From: JAWCLZ01 sp037443105
Lineage (GTDB): Archaea; Halobacteriota; JAWCLZ01
Assembly (NCBI GenBank): GCA_037443105.1
Contig: JBBIOZ010000050.1
Span: 1-11,715 of the forward strand
DNA: 11,715 bases
Direction: 5' to 3'
Of this stretch, positions 4,747-11,715 are shown in pieces. Positions within the stretch are counted from its first letter, which is position 1. Each line of letters begins with the position of its first letter. Made by a program: the position numbers and the translations under genes. The notes under the pieces are model-generated. The model had not been told where the DNA came from. It ran no database searches and saw only the letters and a list, made by a program, of their open reading frames with translations.

Positions 4747-5655
4747 ATGCAGGAGCCAGATATAAGTGTTGAAATAGGAAGTTTATCGCTGAAAAATCCA
4801 ACAATTTTAGCTGCTGGCATTTTAGGCACAGCTGCAAGTTCATTGAATCGAGTCGCAAGTCTGGGCGCTGGAGCTGTGGTAACCAAGTCAATTGGTGTAG
4901 CTCCCAGAGAAGGATACGCTGGTCCTGTGATTGTTCAAACTGAATGCGGCTTCTTAAATGCAATGGGGCTGCCTAATCCCTCTTATAAGGAGTTCAGAGA
5001 GGAAATAAAGCTGGTTAAAAAAAAGGTAAAGGTAATTGCAAGCATCTTTGGAGGCAGTGTAAAAGAATTCATTGAAGTTGCTGCTGGTATATGCAGCGCA
5101 AAACCAAGCGCTTTAGAGTTAAATCTAAGCTGCCCACACGCTAAAGGCTACGGCGCAGATATAGGCACAGACCCAGAGCTCGTAAGAAGAATAACTAGAG
5201 CGGTGAAAAAAGAAGTTGAAATACCAGTCTGGGTTAAATTAACCCCTAACGTAACAGATATAGTGGAAATTGGAAGAGCAGCTGAAAGGGGTGGAGCGGA
5301 TGGAATTGTAGCTATAAATACCCTTAGAGGAATGGCAATTGATATAGAAAGCGGCTATCCCATTTTAAGCAATAAAATTGGAGGACTCTCAGGTAAAGCA
5401 ATCAAGCCAGTTGCAGTTAGATGCGTTTACGAGCTTTATGAGAATCTCAACATCCCGATTATAGGCGTGGGGGGGATTTCAAACTGGAGAGATGCCATTG
5501 AATTTATAATGGCGGGCGCAACAGCAGTGCAAATTGGAACAGCAGTATACAGCGATTTAACAGTCTTCAAGCAGATCTGCAGCGGGATAAAGGCATATCT
5601 AAAGGAGAAAAAATGCACATTGGAGGAAATAAGAGGAAAAGCACACGAGGTATAA
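4747..5655 (+). CDS. pyrD: Dihydroorotate dehydrogenase, class 1B catalytic subunit
   Basis: This gene encodes 302 residues, the normal length for the class 1B enzyme. It is an FMN-binding TIM barrel oxidising dihydroorotate to orotate in pyrimidine synthesis. Motifs: AAGILGTAAS (22-31), TKSIG (46-50), NAMGLPNPS (71-79), the active-site loop NLSCPH with catalytic-base Cys129, VKLTPN with Lys164 (163-168), INT (190-192), GGLSGKAIKP (212-221), and the phosphate-binding GVGGI (240-244) plus IGTAVY. The Cys base is the class 1 type. The adjacent pyrK, four bases downstream, makes it class 1B, using NAD+ through an FAD/2Fe-2S subunit, a form that suits an anaerobe. The GGAG ribosome site and short leader fit the shared TATA element. 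No anomalies seen. Confidence 0.96.
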   Translation: MQEPDISVEIGSLSLKNPTILAAGILGTAASSLNRVASLGAGAVVTKSIGVAPREGYAGPVIVQTECGFLNAMGLPNPSYKEFREEIKLVKKKVKVIASIFGGSVKEFIEVAAGICSAKPSALELNLSCPHAKGYGADIGTDPELVRRITRAVKKEVEIPVWVKLTPNVTDIVEIGRAAERGGADGIVAINTLRGMAIDIESGYPILSNKIGGLSGKAIKPVAVRCVYELYENLNIPIIGVGGISNWRDAIEFIMAGATAVQIGTAVYSDLTVFKQICSGIKAYLKEKKCTLEEIRGKAHEV

Positions 5656-5659
5656 ACTC

Positions 5660-6433
5660 TTGAAACCCATAAACGCCAAAATAGTTGATATCGAGAATGA
5701 AACTAGAAATATTAAGACTTTTTTCCTCAACATAGACTTTCCAAATGCAATACCTGGCCAGTTTCTAATGATCTGGATCAGAGGAGTGGATGAAATACCA
5801 ATGAGCCTTTCATATACAAATGCTATAACTGTGCAGAAAGTTGGCGAGGCAACTGCTGCACTCTTCAAATTAAAAAAAGGAGATTCAATTGGAGTTCGCG
5901 GGCCATATGGAAATGGATTCAAGATCACTGGAGCGAGAAACCTCATCATAGGTGGCGGGGTAGGAGCGGCTGCACTCGCACTGCTGGCAGAGAAAATGGC
6001 TGAAATGGGCATAGAAGTTACAACACTACTCGGGGCAAAAACCCGGAGCGAGCTGCTCTTCATCAAGCGATTTACAAAAGCAGGCAGGCTACTCATTGCC
6101 ACAGATGATGGCACGCTGGGATACAAAGGATATGTAACTGAACTTATAAAGGAAACCGGGCTTGACTTTGATCAGATTTACATCTGCGGCCCAGAGTTAA
6201 TGATGGCAAAGTTATTGAGGGAACTCAAAAAAAATTCCAAAGCCTCAATTGCCCAGTTTAGTTTAAGTCGCTACATAAAATGCGGAATTGGCTTATGCGG
6301 TTCCTGCTGCATAGACCCAAGTGGATTAAGAGTATGCAGAGAAGGCCCAGTTTTCCAAGGCGATAGCTTGATAAATAGCGAGCTGGGCAAATATATGAGA
6401 GATGCCTCAGGAAAAAAGGTGAAGCCAAGATGA
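5660..6433 (+). CDS. pyrK: Dihydroorotate dehydrogenase electron-transfer subunit
   Basis: This gene encodes 257 residues. It starts at a TTG (5660) with GAGG nine bases upstream inside the end of pyrD; no ATG is near. The order is a FAD-binding barrel (EIPMSLSY about 45-52, GPYGNGF 81-87), an NAD-binding domain (IIGGGVGAAALALLA 96-110, ICGPELMM 175-182), and a C-terminal 2Fe-2S site, YIKCGIGLCGSC then SGLRVCREGP. The four likely cluster ligands are Cys208, Cys213, Cys216 and Cys226, with an extra Cys217. It passes electrons from the PyrD FMN to NAD+ in the PyrD2K2 complex in the cytosol. Its stop overlaps the ATG of the next gene (ATGA), so all three genes form one operon. Confidence 0.95.
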   Translation: MKPINAKIVDIENETRNIKTFFLNIDFPNAIPGQFLMIWIRGVDEIPMSLSYTNAITVQKVGEATAALFKLKKGDSIGVRGPYGNGFKITGARNLIIGGGVGAAALALLAEKMAEMGIEVTTLLGAKTRSELLFIKRFTKAGRLLIATDDGTLGYKGYVTELIKETGLDFDQIYICGPELMMAKLLRELKKNSKASIAQFSLSRYIKCGIGLCGSCCIDPSGLRVCREGPVFQGDSLINSELGKYMRDASGKKVKPR

Positions 6434-7188
6434 TTGGTAGATTTCTATATCGAGGAAAGGAATTCTACGGCAGAATAGAAGGCGAAAAAGTAATAGGCGA
6501 GCGAGATGGAAGGCAGTATTTGCTGAGAGAGCTTAAGATTTTACCACCGGTGATTCCCACCAAAATCATATGCATCGGGCTCAACTACCTTGACCACGCG
6601 CGTGAGCTCAACATGAAAGTACCCGAGGAACCCATAATCTTCCTCAAGCCTCCAACTTCCATAATAGCTCACGAGGAATACATCGTTTATCCAAAAAGCT
6701 GCACCCAACTAGATTATGAGGCTGAGCTCGCAGTGGTGATTGGAAAACGCTGCAAAAATGTGAAAAAATCAAGAGCAAACGAAGTGATCTTAGGCTACAC
6801 CTGCTTTAACGATGTAACTGCGCGTGATCTGCAAAAGAAAGATGGACAGTGGACGCGCTCCAAGAGCTTCGATACCTTCGCACCTCTAGGCCCATTTCTC
6901 GCAGAGAGCATTGAAGATAACATAGACCCAAGCAATCTCAAAATAATGAGCCGGTTAAATGGCAGGATAAAACAAAACTCCAATACCTCGAATTTTATAT
7001 TCGACATTCCAACTTTAATCGAATTCATCTCCCACATCATGACGCTTGAAAGAGGAGATGTAATAGCAACAGGCACGCCCTACGGCGTTGGCCCAATGAA
7101 TCCTGGAGATGTCATAGAGATAGAGATTGAAAAAATAGGAGTACTTAGAAATAAAGTAATAAGCGCGAGTGATCCATTCAAGGAATGA
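6430..7188 (+). CDS. Fumarylacetoacetate hydrolase-family protein
   Basis: This 252-residue protein is typical for the compact FAH fold (acylpyruvase, oxaloacetate decarboxylase or HpcE-like enzymes). Motifs: ICIGLNYLDHA with His56, FLKPPTS (71-77), the metal ligands Glu97 and Glu99 in DYEAELAVVIGK, Asp128 in NDVTARDLQ, KSFDTFAPLGP (145-155), and TGTPYGVGPMNPGDVIEIEI near the end. The family cleaves or decarboxylates 2,4-dicarbonyl compounds with Mg2+ or Mn2+; substrate cannot be read from sequence. It overlaps pyrK by 4 nt and so is co-translated with the dihydroorotate dehydrogenase subunits. It is not a known pyrimidine enzyme. Oxaloacetate decarboxylase or cleanup of reactive side products are possible roles, unproven. 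Confidence 0.92.
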   Translation: MIGRFLYRGKEFYGRIEGEKVIGERDGRQYLLRELKILPPVIPTKIICIGLNYLDHARELNMKVPEEPIIFLKPPTSIIAHEEYIVYPKSCTQLDYEAELAVVIGKRCKNVKKSRANEVILGYTCFNDVTARDLQKKDGQWTRSKSFDTFAPLGPFLAESIEDNIDPSNLKIMSRLNGRIKQNSNTSNFIFDIPTLIEFISHIMTLERGDVIATGTPYGVGPMNPGDVIEIEIEKIGVLRNKVISASDPFKE

Positions 7189-7405
7189 TCTTAATTTAAA
7201 CTCAAATCCTTCCTTTTCGAGATTGATGTAATTCAGTTGTTATAATTGCAATCCATATATTCTTAGTCTGGCAATTAGGAGTAATTCTAATAAAGTGGTA
7301 AAGCTACCTCAAACATCTGCATAGTGAATTTCGAAGCCCATTTAGCGAGGTAAGAGTATTCATAGCGAGAGGATGGAGAGAGAATTGAAGAGAATTAGAA
7401 AACTC
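7189..7405. other. Intergenic region between convergent genes, no gene seen
   Basis: These 217 bases lie between the convergent FAH and HEPN genes. I find no convincing reading frame, tRNA, hairpin or C/D-box pair. A 15-codon plus-strand frame near 7373 is too short to support. Pyrimidine-rich stretches follow each gene's stop and may serve as archaeal terminators. Confidence 0.6.
7366..7403 (-). terminator. Possible pyrimidine-rich terminator after the HEPN gene
   Basis: On the minus strand, just after the HEPN stop, the sequence becomes T/C-rich with short T runs (GAGTTTTC, then repeated CTCT). Archaeal termination favours T-rich tracts without a required hairpin, so this is only a weak candidate. 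Confidence 0.25.
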
Positions 7406-7831
7406 TTACTCTTTGAATAGCATCTTGATTAACCTCTCGCATTCAAATACATCCCTTGCAGAGGTAATGGCATCTTCACCGTCTTTTCTATCGAAGATCT
7501 CAGAAGCAGGTGCGAGGTTCGCTTCATAGCCATACATCGCAGGCCCTCGCTTTTTACTCAAGTCCCTTGATATCTCCATGAATCTTGGAATTTTAGCTGA
7601 AAACCACTCAGGAAATTTATCCCCCACTATTTCAAGGGCCTTGCTTACATCATGCTCCCTTGGATACTCAACTCCAATACTTCTAAGAGCAGCTTTCAAG
7701 CTCAATTCCACACACTCCTGCGCTCTTCTCACCGCCACAGGATGGTCGCCATCTTCAAATGCAGCTGTACTCTCCAAAAGAAACCTCCTGGCTCGCTTTA
7801 TATAATCCAAGGCCATTAACCTCGTATTCAT
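7406..7831 (-). CDS. HEPN domain protein of a HEPN/MNT pair
   Basis: This 141-residue all-helical protein has a HEPN core: LDYIKRARRFLLES, then PVAVRRAQECVELSLKAAL (31-49) and IGVEYPREHDVSKAL (52-66), followed by KKRGPAMYGYEA (93-104). HEPN proteins paired with MNT nucleotidyltransferases often act as RNase toxins or as paired stress modules. The classical catalytic Rx4-6H motif is not obvious here; the REH at 58-60 belongs to the conserved loop of this subgroup, so RNase activity is uncertain. Its ATG overlaps the TGA of the MNT gene (ATGA at 7828-7831), so the pair was translationally coupled. The HEPN frame is intact although the partner is frameshifted. Confidence 0.88.
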   Translation of the reverse strand: MNTRLMALDYIKRARRFLLESTAAFEDGDHPVAVRRAQECVELSLKAALRSIGVEYPREHDVSKALEIVGDKFPEWFSAKIPRFMEISRDLSKKRGPAMYGYEANLAPASEIFDRKDGEDAITSARDVFECERLIKMLFKE

Positions 7832-8336
7832 AACTCGAGTTCCTCTCCAAGTTTCAAATCAGGCTTTAAAATCCAGAACCAAGAATTGCCGGTATTTATC
7901 TTCCTTGCTCCTAGTTCTTTCAAACGCTTCCTTAACTTCTCAAGCTCTTCGCTGAGAATGCCTGCATCGTGGAGAATTACTGCATCAATTGTTAAATCAA
8001 GCAGCAAAGGTGGATGCTTCTTAAGTTCTTTAGGTGTTAGTACATGCTCCTGAATACTTGACTGTAAACAAAAACTTCTTTGAAATCCCTGTATTCTTCA
8101 GTCTTCTCCAGTTCCTCATATACCTTTTTCATCAAATCAATTCTCTTGCCAAAAGAAAGATCATCCACTCCCTCAAGAATCAACATAACATCAATATCGC
8201 TCCCAGGAAATTTTGCAACACCCCTCGCGAGAGAGCCAAAAACTGCAACTGCTAAAAGGCTATCTCCAAAGTAATCCATAGGTATCTTCGCATATCTATC
8301 GATAACCGCCCACGCCAAATCCAGCTCATTCGACAT
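7828..8336 (-). pseudogene. MNT-type nucleotidyltransferase of the HEPN/MNT pair, frameshifted
   Basis: From the ATG at 8336 (a GTG at 8348 is also in frame) the protein reads MSNELDLAWAVIDRY and then the nucleotidyltransferase signature VFGSLARG...GSDIDVML, with the GS and DxD metal-binding residues intact. This frame stops at 8037-8039 after about 99 residues. The missing C-terminal half is present one frame over, with EHVLTPKELKKHPPLLLDLT, DAVILHD, KRLKELGARK and FWILKPDLKLGEELEL, ending at TGA 7828-7830. The change is a -1 shift, most simply loss of one base in a run of five T (8070-8074). The restored protein would be about 169 residues, normal for this family. MNT partners can nucleotidylate and silence HEPN toxins. 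A sequencing error in the homopolymer is a real alternative; no classical slippery heptamer is present. Confidence 0.82.
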
Positions 8337-8367
8337 ACTGCGTTCCACTTTTATATATTAACTTCAA

Positions 8368-8373
8368 TTATAA
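8368..8373 (-). promoter_or_regulatory. Possible TATA box for the MNT/HEPN operon
   Basis: TTATAA is centred about 25 bases before 8345, leaving roughly nine leader bases before the ATG at 8336. A second AT-rich element (ATATATAAAA, 8350-8359) is too close to the ATG for normal spacing. Confidence 0.4.
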
Positions 8374-8401
8374 GATTATGCTGCTTCACGGCGAACAACT
8401 A

Positions 8402-8409
8402 TTTATATT
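8402..8409 (+). promoter_or_regulatory. TATA box for the nucleotide-sugar operon
   Basis: TTTATATT is centred about 29 bases before the ATG at 8435, giving an almost leaderless message. It supports 8435 over the in-frame ATG at 8378, which lies upstream of this box. Confidence 0.5.
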
Positions 8410-8434
8410 GAAAAAAAATCAATTATCAAGGGCT

Positions 8435-9742
8435 ATGAAGAAGCAGAAGCGGAAGTTTTCAATCATAGGCACAGGCTACGTTGGATTGGTATCAGCAGTT
8501 TGCTTCGCAGAATTAGGCCATAAGGTAATCTGTTTAGATATCGATGAAGAAAAAGTGGAGATGATAAATCAAGCAAAGCCACCTATATATGAGCCAGGGT
8601 TAAAAGAATTGCTGGAAAAGCACGCTGGTAAAAACCTGCTTGCTACTACAAGTTATGAAAAGGCTATAGCTGGCTCAGAAATTTCATTCATCTGCGTTGG
8701 AACGCCTCAAAAGAAGGATGGAGCAATAGATCTATCACTGGTAAAAGAAGCCAGCGCAAACCTAGGCCGAGTATTAAGTCAGAAAAAGAAAAACTATCAC
8801 ATAGTCGTGATGAAAAGCACAGTTTTGCCTTTGAGTTCTGAGAAAGTAGTAATACCAACCATCGAAGAGCACTCAAGAAAAAAAGCAGGTGAGCAATTTG
8901 GCTACGCAGTGAATCCAGAGTTCTTGAGAGAGGGCAGGGCTGTATATGACTTTATGAATCCAGATAAAATTGTGATCGGCGCGATTGATGAGAAATCGCG
9001 AAGAGAAATTGCAAGCCTTTATAGAAATTTTTCGTGTCCAATTATACATACAGATCTTAAGACCGCTGAGATGATTAAATATGCAAACAATGCCTTTCTC
9101 GCTACCAAAATTTCATTTTCAAATGAAATTGGAAATATATGCAAGCAATTGGGTATAGATACCTATGAAGTTATGCGCGCGATTGGCTATGACTATAGAA
9201 TAAATCCCCACTTCTTAAATGCAGGGCTCGGCTACGGCGGCTCATGCCTGCCCAAGGATTTAAATGCACTTATAAATAAAGCTAGAGAACTTGGATATGA
9301 ACCAGCTTTACTAAAGGCAGTTGTAAGAATAAATGAAGAGCAGCCTATCAAAATGATCAAATTGTTGGAAAGAAAACTCTCAAAAATTAAAAATAAGAAA
9401 ATAGCCCTACTCGGACTGGCTTTTAAAAATAATACCAACGATGTGAGAGAATCAAGAGCTATACCCGTGATAGAAATGCTCAGGGAGAAAGGAGCGGAAA
9501 TTTCAGCTTACGATCCAGTGGCCAATGAAAACATGAAAAAATTATATCCAAATGTAAAATACTGCAACTCAGCTAAAGAGGCCTTGGAGGAGGCTGAAGC
9601 TTGCTTAATATTAACTGAGTGGGAAGAATTCTCAAGATTAAAAGAGGAATTCGAGGTAATGAAGAACAAACTTGTGATAGATGGCAGGCATATTTTAAAC
9701 CCAGAGGGCTTAAATATAGAATACGAAGGCCTATGCTGGTAG
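8435..9742 (+). CDS. UDP-glucose 6-dehydrogenase family protein
   Basis: This gene encodes 435 residues from the ATG at 8435. An in-frame ATG at 8378 adds 19 residues before the Rossmann fold and lies upstream of the TATA box. N-terminal NAD-binding: FSIIGTGYVGLVSAVCFAEL (8-27). Then IYEPGL (51-56), ICVGTP (86-91), KSTVLP (127-132), NPEFLREG (160-167) and the helix KYANNAFLATKISF (215-228). The catalytic loop GYGGSCLPKD (266-275) contains nucleophile Cys271, and the C-terminal domain has LGLAFKNNTNDVRES. The enzyme oxidises UDP-glucose to UDP-glucuronate with two NAD+. The family also oxidises UDP-GlcNAc or UDP-ManNAc, but the neighbouring decarboxylase-type gene favours UDP-glucose. It is the first gene of a three-gene nucleotide-sugar operon, 20 nt before the nucleotidyltransferase. 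Confidence 0.93.
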   Translation: MKKQKRKFSIIGTGYVGLVSAVCFAELGHKVICLDIDEEKVEMINQAKPPIYEPGLKELLEKHAGKNLLATTSYEKAIAGSEISFICVGTPQKKDGAIDLSLVKEASANLGRVLSQKKKNYHIVVMKSTVLPLSSEKVVIPTIEEHSRKKAGEQFGYAVNPEFLREGRAVYDFMNPDKIVIGAIDEKSRREIASLYRNFSCPIIHTDLKTAEMIKYANNAFLATKISFSNEIGNICKQLGIDTYEVMRAIGYDYRINPHFLNAGLGYGGSCLPKDLNALINKARELGYEPALLKAVVRINEEQPIKMIKLLERKLSKIKNKKIALLGLAFKNNTNDVRESRAIPVIEMLREKGAEISAYDPVANENMKKLYPNVKYCNSAKEALEEAEACLILTEWEEFSRLKEEFEVMKNKLVIDGRHILNPEGLNIEYEGLCW

Positions 9743-9762
9743 CCTGCAAAAAGAGGATTTAT

Positions 9763-10776
9763 ATGAAGGTAATAATACCAGCTGCAGGCGCTGGCAAGCG
9801 CTTGCATCCCCATACCCATACCAAGCCGAAGCCAATGGTTAGCGTAGCTGGCAAGCCAATAATTGGCCACATTTTAGATAGAATGATAGATTTAAAGCCT
9901 GAAGAAGTAGTTGTTGTGGTGGGCTATATGAGGGAGAAGCTAATTGATTACATCAACTCGCATTACTCCCCTTTTTTCAAAAAAATCACATATGCAGTTC
10001 AAGAGGAACAGCTTGGACTTGGACATGCGATTTATTTAACTAGAGAAATGGTTGAAGACAGCGAGGTAATGATAGCTCTAGGAGATATGATATTTAAAGC
10101 AGGTTATGCTGAGTTTAAGGAGCAATATTTAAAGATGCCGCCTTGCGATGGAGTAATTGGAGTGAAAAAGATAGATGACCCTAGGAATTATGGCATAGTA
10201 ACTATGGATAAAAATGGCTTGGTGAAAAAACTCGTGGAGAAGCCCAAGCGCTCTAGATCAAAACTGGGCATAGCAGGGGTTTACTTCATAAAAAATACTC
10301 CACAGCTTTTCAAGGCCCTTGAGAAAATTGCGAAGAATGAGAATAAAAAAGAGATTCAGCTCACAGATGCCTTACAACTAATGGTGGAAGAAGGAGCGAG
10401 GCTGCAAACCTTTAAGGTGCACAGCTGGTATGACTGCGGCAGAGCAGAAACCCTGCTAGAAGTAAATCGCGTGCTGCTGGAGGAAATGCAGAGCTCTGGC
10501 TATGAATATGAAAATTCAGCGATAATAAATTCAGCGATAGTAAAACCAGTTGCAATCGCGAGTGATGCTAAAATAGAAAACTCAGTTATTGGTCCCTACA
10601 CCTCGATTTCAGAGGGCTGCGTGATCGAGAATTCCATAATAGCGAATAGCATCATAGGTGTAAATACCAGAATAGCAAATATGTATCTAAATGCCTCAGT
10701 GATAGGTGACAATGTAAAACTTATAGGGAGGCCAAATTCCTTGAATATAGGTGATTCTTCAAGCATAGAGTTTTAA
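9763..10776 (+). CDS. Sugar-1-phosphate nucleotidyltransferase with left-handed beta-helix tail
   Basis: This gene encodes 337 residues from the ATG at 9763, with GAGG six bases upstream. The open frame reaches back into the dehydrogenase gene but that part is not coding. The N-terminal GT-A-type domain has MKVIIPAAGAGKRLHPHTHT and KPKPM (1-25), GLGHAI (85-90), the metal-site LGDMIF (106-111), VEKPKRSRSKLGIAGVYFI (158-176) and WYDCGRAETLLEVNRVLL (222-239). Residues about 250-325 carry hexapeptide repeats (NSAIINSAIV, IENSVIGPYTSI, NSIIANSIIGV) forming a left-handed beta helix. Family members activate glucose-1-phosphate with UTP or dTTP, or GlcNAc-1-phosphate with UTP. Between a UDP-glucose dehydrogenase and a UDP-glucuronate decarboxylase, UTP-glucose-1-phosphate uridylyltransferase is the best guess. 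HPHT replaces the common RPLT of the nucleotide loop. Confidence 0.88.
   Translation: MKVIIPAAGAGKRLHPHTHTKPKPMVSVAGKPIIGHILDRMIDLKPEEVVVVVGYMREKLIDYINSHYSPFFKKITYAVQEEQLGLGHAIYLTREMVEDSEVMIALGDMIFKAGYAEFKEQYLKMPPCDGVIGVKKIDDPRNYGIVTMDKNGLVKKLVEKPKRSRSKLGIAGVYFIKNTPQLFKALEKIAKNENKKEIQLTDALQLMVEEGARLQTFKVHSWYDCGRAETLLEVNRVLLEEMQSSGYEYENSAIINSAIVKPVAIASDAKIENSVIGPYTSISEGCVIENSIIANSIIGVNTRIANMYLNASVIGDNVKLIGRPNSLNIGDSSSIEF
10513..10542. repeat. Near-perfect 15-bp tandem repeat in the beta-helix coding region
   Basis: AATTCAGCGATAATA (10513-10527) is followed by AATTCAGCGATAGTA (10528-10542), 14 of 15 identical. It encodes NSAII-NSAIV, one step of the hexapeptide-type helix, and is in frame. Confidence 0.85.
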
Positions 10777-10781
10777 GAGGG
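10777..10781 (+). promoter_or_regulatory. Ribosome binding site deciding a TTG start
   Basis: GAGGG immediately after the preceding stop lies seven bases before the TTG at 10789. No ATG lies nearby, so this site supports TTG as the start of the decarboxylase-like gene. Confidence 0.6.
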
Positions 10782-10788
10782 ATTTTCC

Positions 10789-11715
10789 TTGGAGAGAAGC
10801 TTGGTTACTGGAGGTGCAGGTTTCATAGGCTCGCATCTCTGTGAATATTTATTGAAAAAGGATCATGAAGTTATCTGCATAGATAACTTAAGCACTGGGA
10901 GTGAAGCTAATATAGTGCATCTCGTGCGAAATAAAAGATTCAAATTCTTAAAAAAAGATGTTATTAAAAAGCTAAAAATCGCAGGCAAGCTTGATTATAT
11001 CTTCCACCTTGCAAGTCCAGCCTCGCCTGTGGATTATCAAAAACTAGCTATTGAAACACTACTTGCAAACTCCCTTGGAACGATCAATACCCTTGAATTA
11101 GCTAGGGAGAAAAAAGCTCGCTATTTACTAGCCAGCACTTCAGAGGTATATGGCGATCCACTTGTGCATCCTCAGCACGAAGAATACTGGGGAAATGTAA
11201 ATCCCATAGGCGCAAGATCTTGCTATGACGAATCCAAGCGCTTTGCAGAGGCACTTGCAATGGCATATCACCGCAAGCTTGACTTAGACATTAGAATAGC
11301 GAGGATCTTCAACACCTATGGTCCTCGCATGAGATTTGACGATGGCAGAGCAGTGCAAAATTTCATAATCCAAGCACTTAATAACCAGCCCTTAACGGTA
11401 TATGGCGATGGCTCTCAAACTAGAAGCTTCTGCTATATCTCAGACATGGTAGAGGGAATTGCAAGGTTAATGTTCGCTGAGGAAGCAAAAGGCGAGGTAA
11501 TGAACTTAGGCAACCCGGAGGAGATAACAATACTTGAGCTAGCTAAGCTAATAATTGAGCTCGCGAATAGCAGATCTACGATAACCTTCTCAGCTCTCCC
11601 CGAGGATGACCCTGAGAGAAGAAGGTCTGATATATCCAAGGCGAAAAAAATATTAAACTGGGAGCCAAAGATAAAGCTGAGGGATGGATTGAGAGAAACG
11701 ATTGAGTGGTATAAA
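10789..11715 (+). CDS. UDP-glucuronate decarboxylase-like SDR (UDP-xylose synthase type), cut by the window edge
   Basis: There are 309 residues visible from the TTG at 10789, with no stop before the edge. Family length is about 310-320, so only a few residues are missing. Extended SDR motifs: VTGGAGFIGSHL (6-17), IFHLASPASPVDY (71-83), STSEVYGDP (116-124) with Ser118 and Glu119, HPQHEEYWGNVNPIGARSCY (127-146), Tyr146-x3-Lys150, IARIFNTYGPRM (170-181) and GDGSQTRSFCYISDM (206-220). The HPQ-x-E-x-YWG-x-VNP-x-G-x-RSCYDE signature is that of UDP-glucuronate decarboxylase, which makes UDP-xylose and CO2 with bound NAD+. It follows the nucleotidyltransferase by 12 nt, completing a path from glucose-1-phosphate to UDP-xylose. 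Confidence 0.9.
   Translation, partial: MERSLVTGGAGFIGSHLCEYLLKKDHEVICIDNLSTGSEANIVHLVRNKRFKFLKKDVIKKLKIAGKLDYIFHLASPASPVDYQKLAIETLLANSLGTINTLELAREKKARYLLASTSEVYGDPLVHPQHEEYWGNVNPIGARSCYDESKRFAEALAMAYHRKLDLDIRIARIFNTYGPRMRFDDGRAVQNFIIQALNNQPLTVYGDGSQTRSFCYISDMVEGIARLMFAEEAKGEVMNLGNPEEITILELAKLIIELANSRSTITFSALPEDDPERRRSDISKAKKILNWEPKIKLRDGLRETIEWYK

Noticed and set aside
7189..7405. C/D-box guide RNA or tRNA in the gap after the FAH gene
   Set aside because: I found no paired C (RTGATGA) and D (CTGA) boxes at suitable spacing and no tRNA arms on either strand.
8060..8085. Programmed -1 frameshifting in the MNT gene
   Set aside because: There is a run of five T but no X-XXY-YYZ heptamer in the correct phase and no clear downstream structure, so an indel is simpler.
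8378..8434. Longer start for the UDP-glucose dehydrogenase
   Set aside because: The extra 19 residues precede the Rossmann fold without family similarity, and the likely TATA box lies inside this stretch.
9619..9762. Longer start for the nucleotidyltransferase inside the dehydrogenase gene
   Set aside because: The family N-terminus begins exactly at the ATG at 9763, which has a good ribosome site; the upstream part is out-of-frame dehydrogenase sequence.
1..11715. CRISPR array, insertion sequence or prophage genes
   Set aside because: No regularly spaced repeats, transposase motifs or terminal inverted repeats were seen; the only tandem repeats are two 15-bp duplications.

Overview
The window looks archaeal. 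It carries the C/D-box RNP pair Nop5-fibrillarin (in an operon with a 4-nt overlap), a TrmB-family HTH regulator, archaeal-style TATA boxes about 25 bases before near-leaderless starts, several TTG starts, and HEPN/MNT and rubredoxin-like small proteins common in anaerobic archaea. A methanogen-like or related anaerobic euryarchaeon is my best guess. Nothing in the window fixes the lineage more closely.

Region 1 (about 1-1752, minus strand) is a run of very small cysteine-rich genes reading leftward: a rubredoxin-like protein (1597-1752), a CxxC/CxC zinc-ribbon protein (1348-1563), a decayed OsmC-family gene (965-1333), two small Cys proteins (818-946 and about 579-728), a second rubredoxin-like zinc ribbon (404-535), a TusA-family sulfur carrier (149-388), and an open frame running off the left edge. 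Divergent from it is a regulator (1865-3052) joining a TrmB HTH to a C-terminal V4R domain that holds all six of its cysteines. The layout suggests a redox- or sulfur-responsive island with its own regulator.

Region 2 (3049-4682, minus) is the nop5-fibrillarin operon for guide-RNA-directed 2'-O-methylation of rRNA. Its last stop codon overlaps the regulator's stop in a shared TTAA. A 64-bp gap with one palindromic TATA box separates it from region 3.

Region 3 (4747-7188, plus) is pyrD-pyrK, the two subunits of NAD-linked class 1B dihydroorotate dehydrogenase, followed with a 4-nt overlap by a fumarylacetoacetate hydrolase-family enzyme.

Region 4 (7406-8336, minus) is a HEPN/MNT toxin-antitoxin-type pair. 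The nucleotidyltransferase gene carries a -1 frameshift, but the HEPN gene is intact.

Region 5 (8435-11715, plus) is a nucleotide-sugar cassette: UDP-glucose dehydrogenase, a sugar-1-phosphate nucleotidyltransferase with a left-handed beta-helix tail, and a UDP-glucuronate decarboxylase-like SDR cut by the right edge. In sequence they could turn glucose-1-phosphate into UDP-glucose, UDP-glucuronate and UDP-xylose for surface glycans.

The most interesting signals are the Cys-rich small-protein island with its TrmB-V4R regulator, the multiply frameshifted OsmC relic, the broken MNT partner of an intact HEPN gene, and the symmetric promoter between nop5 and pyrD.
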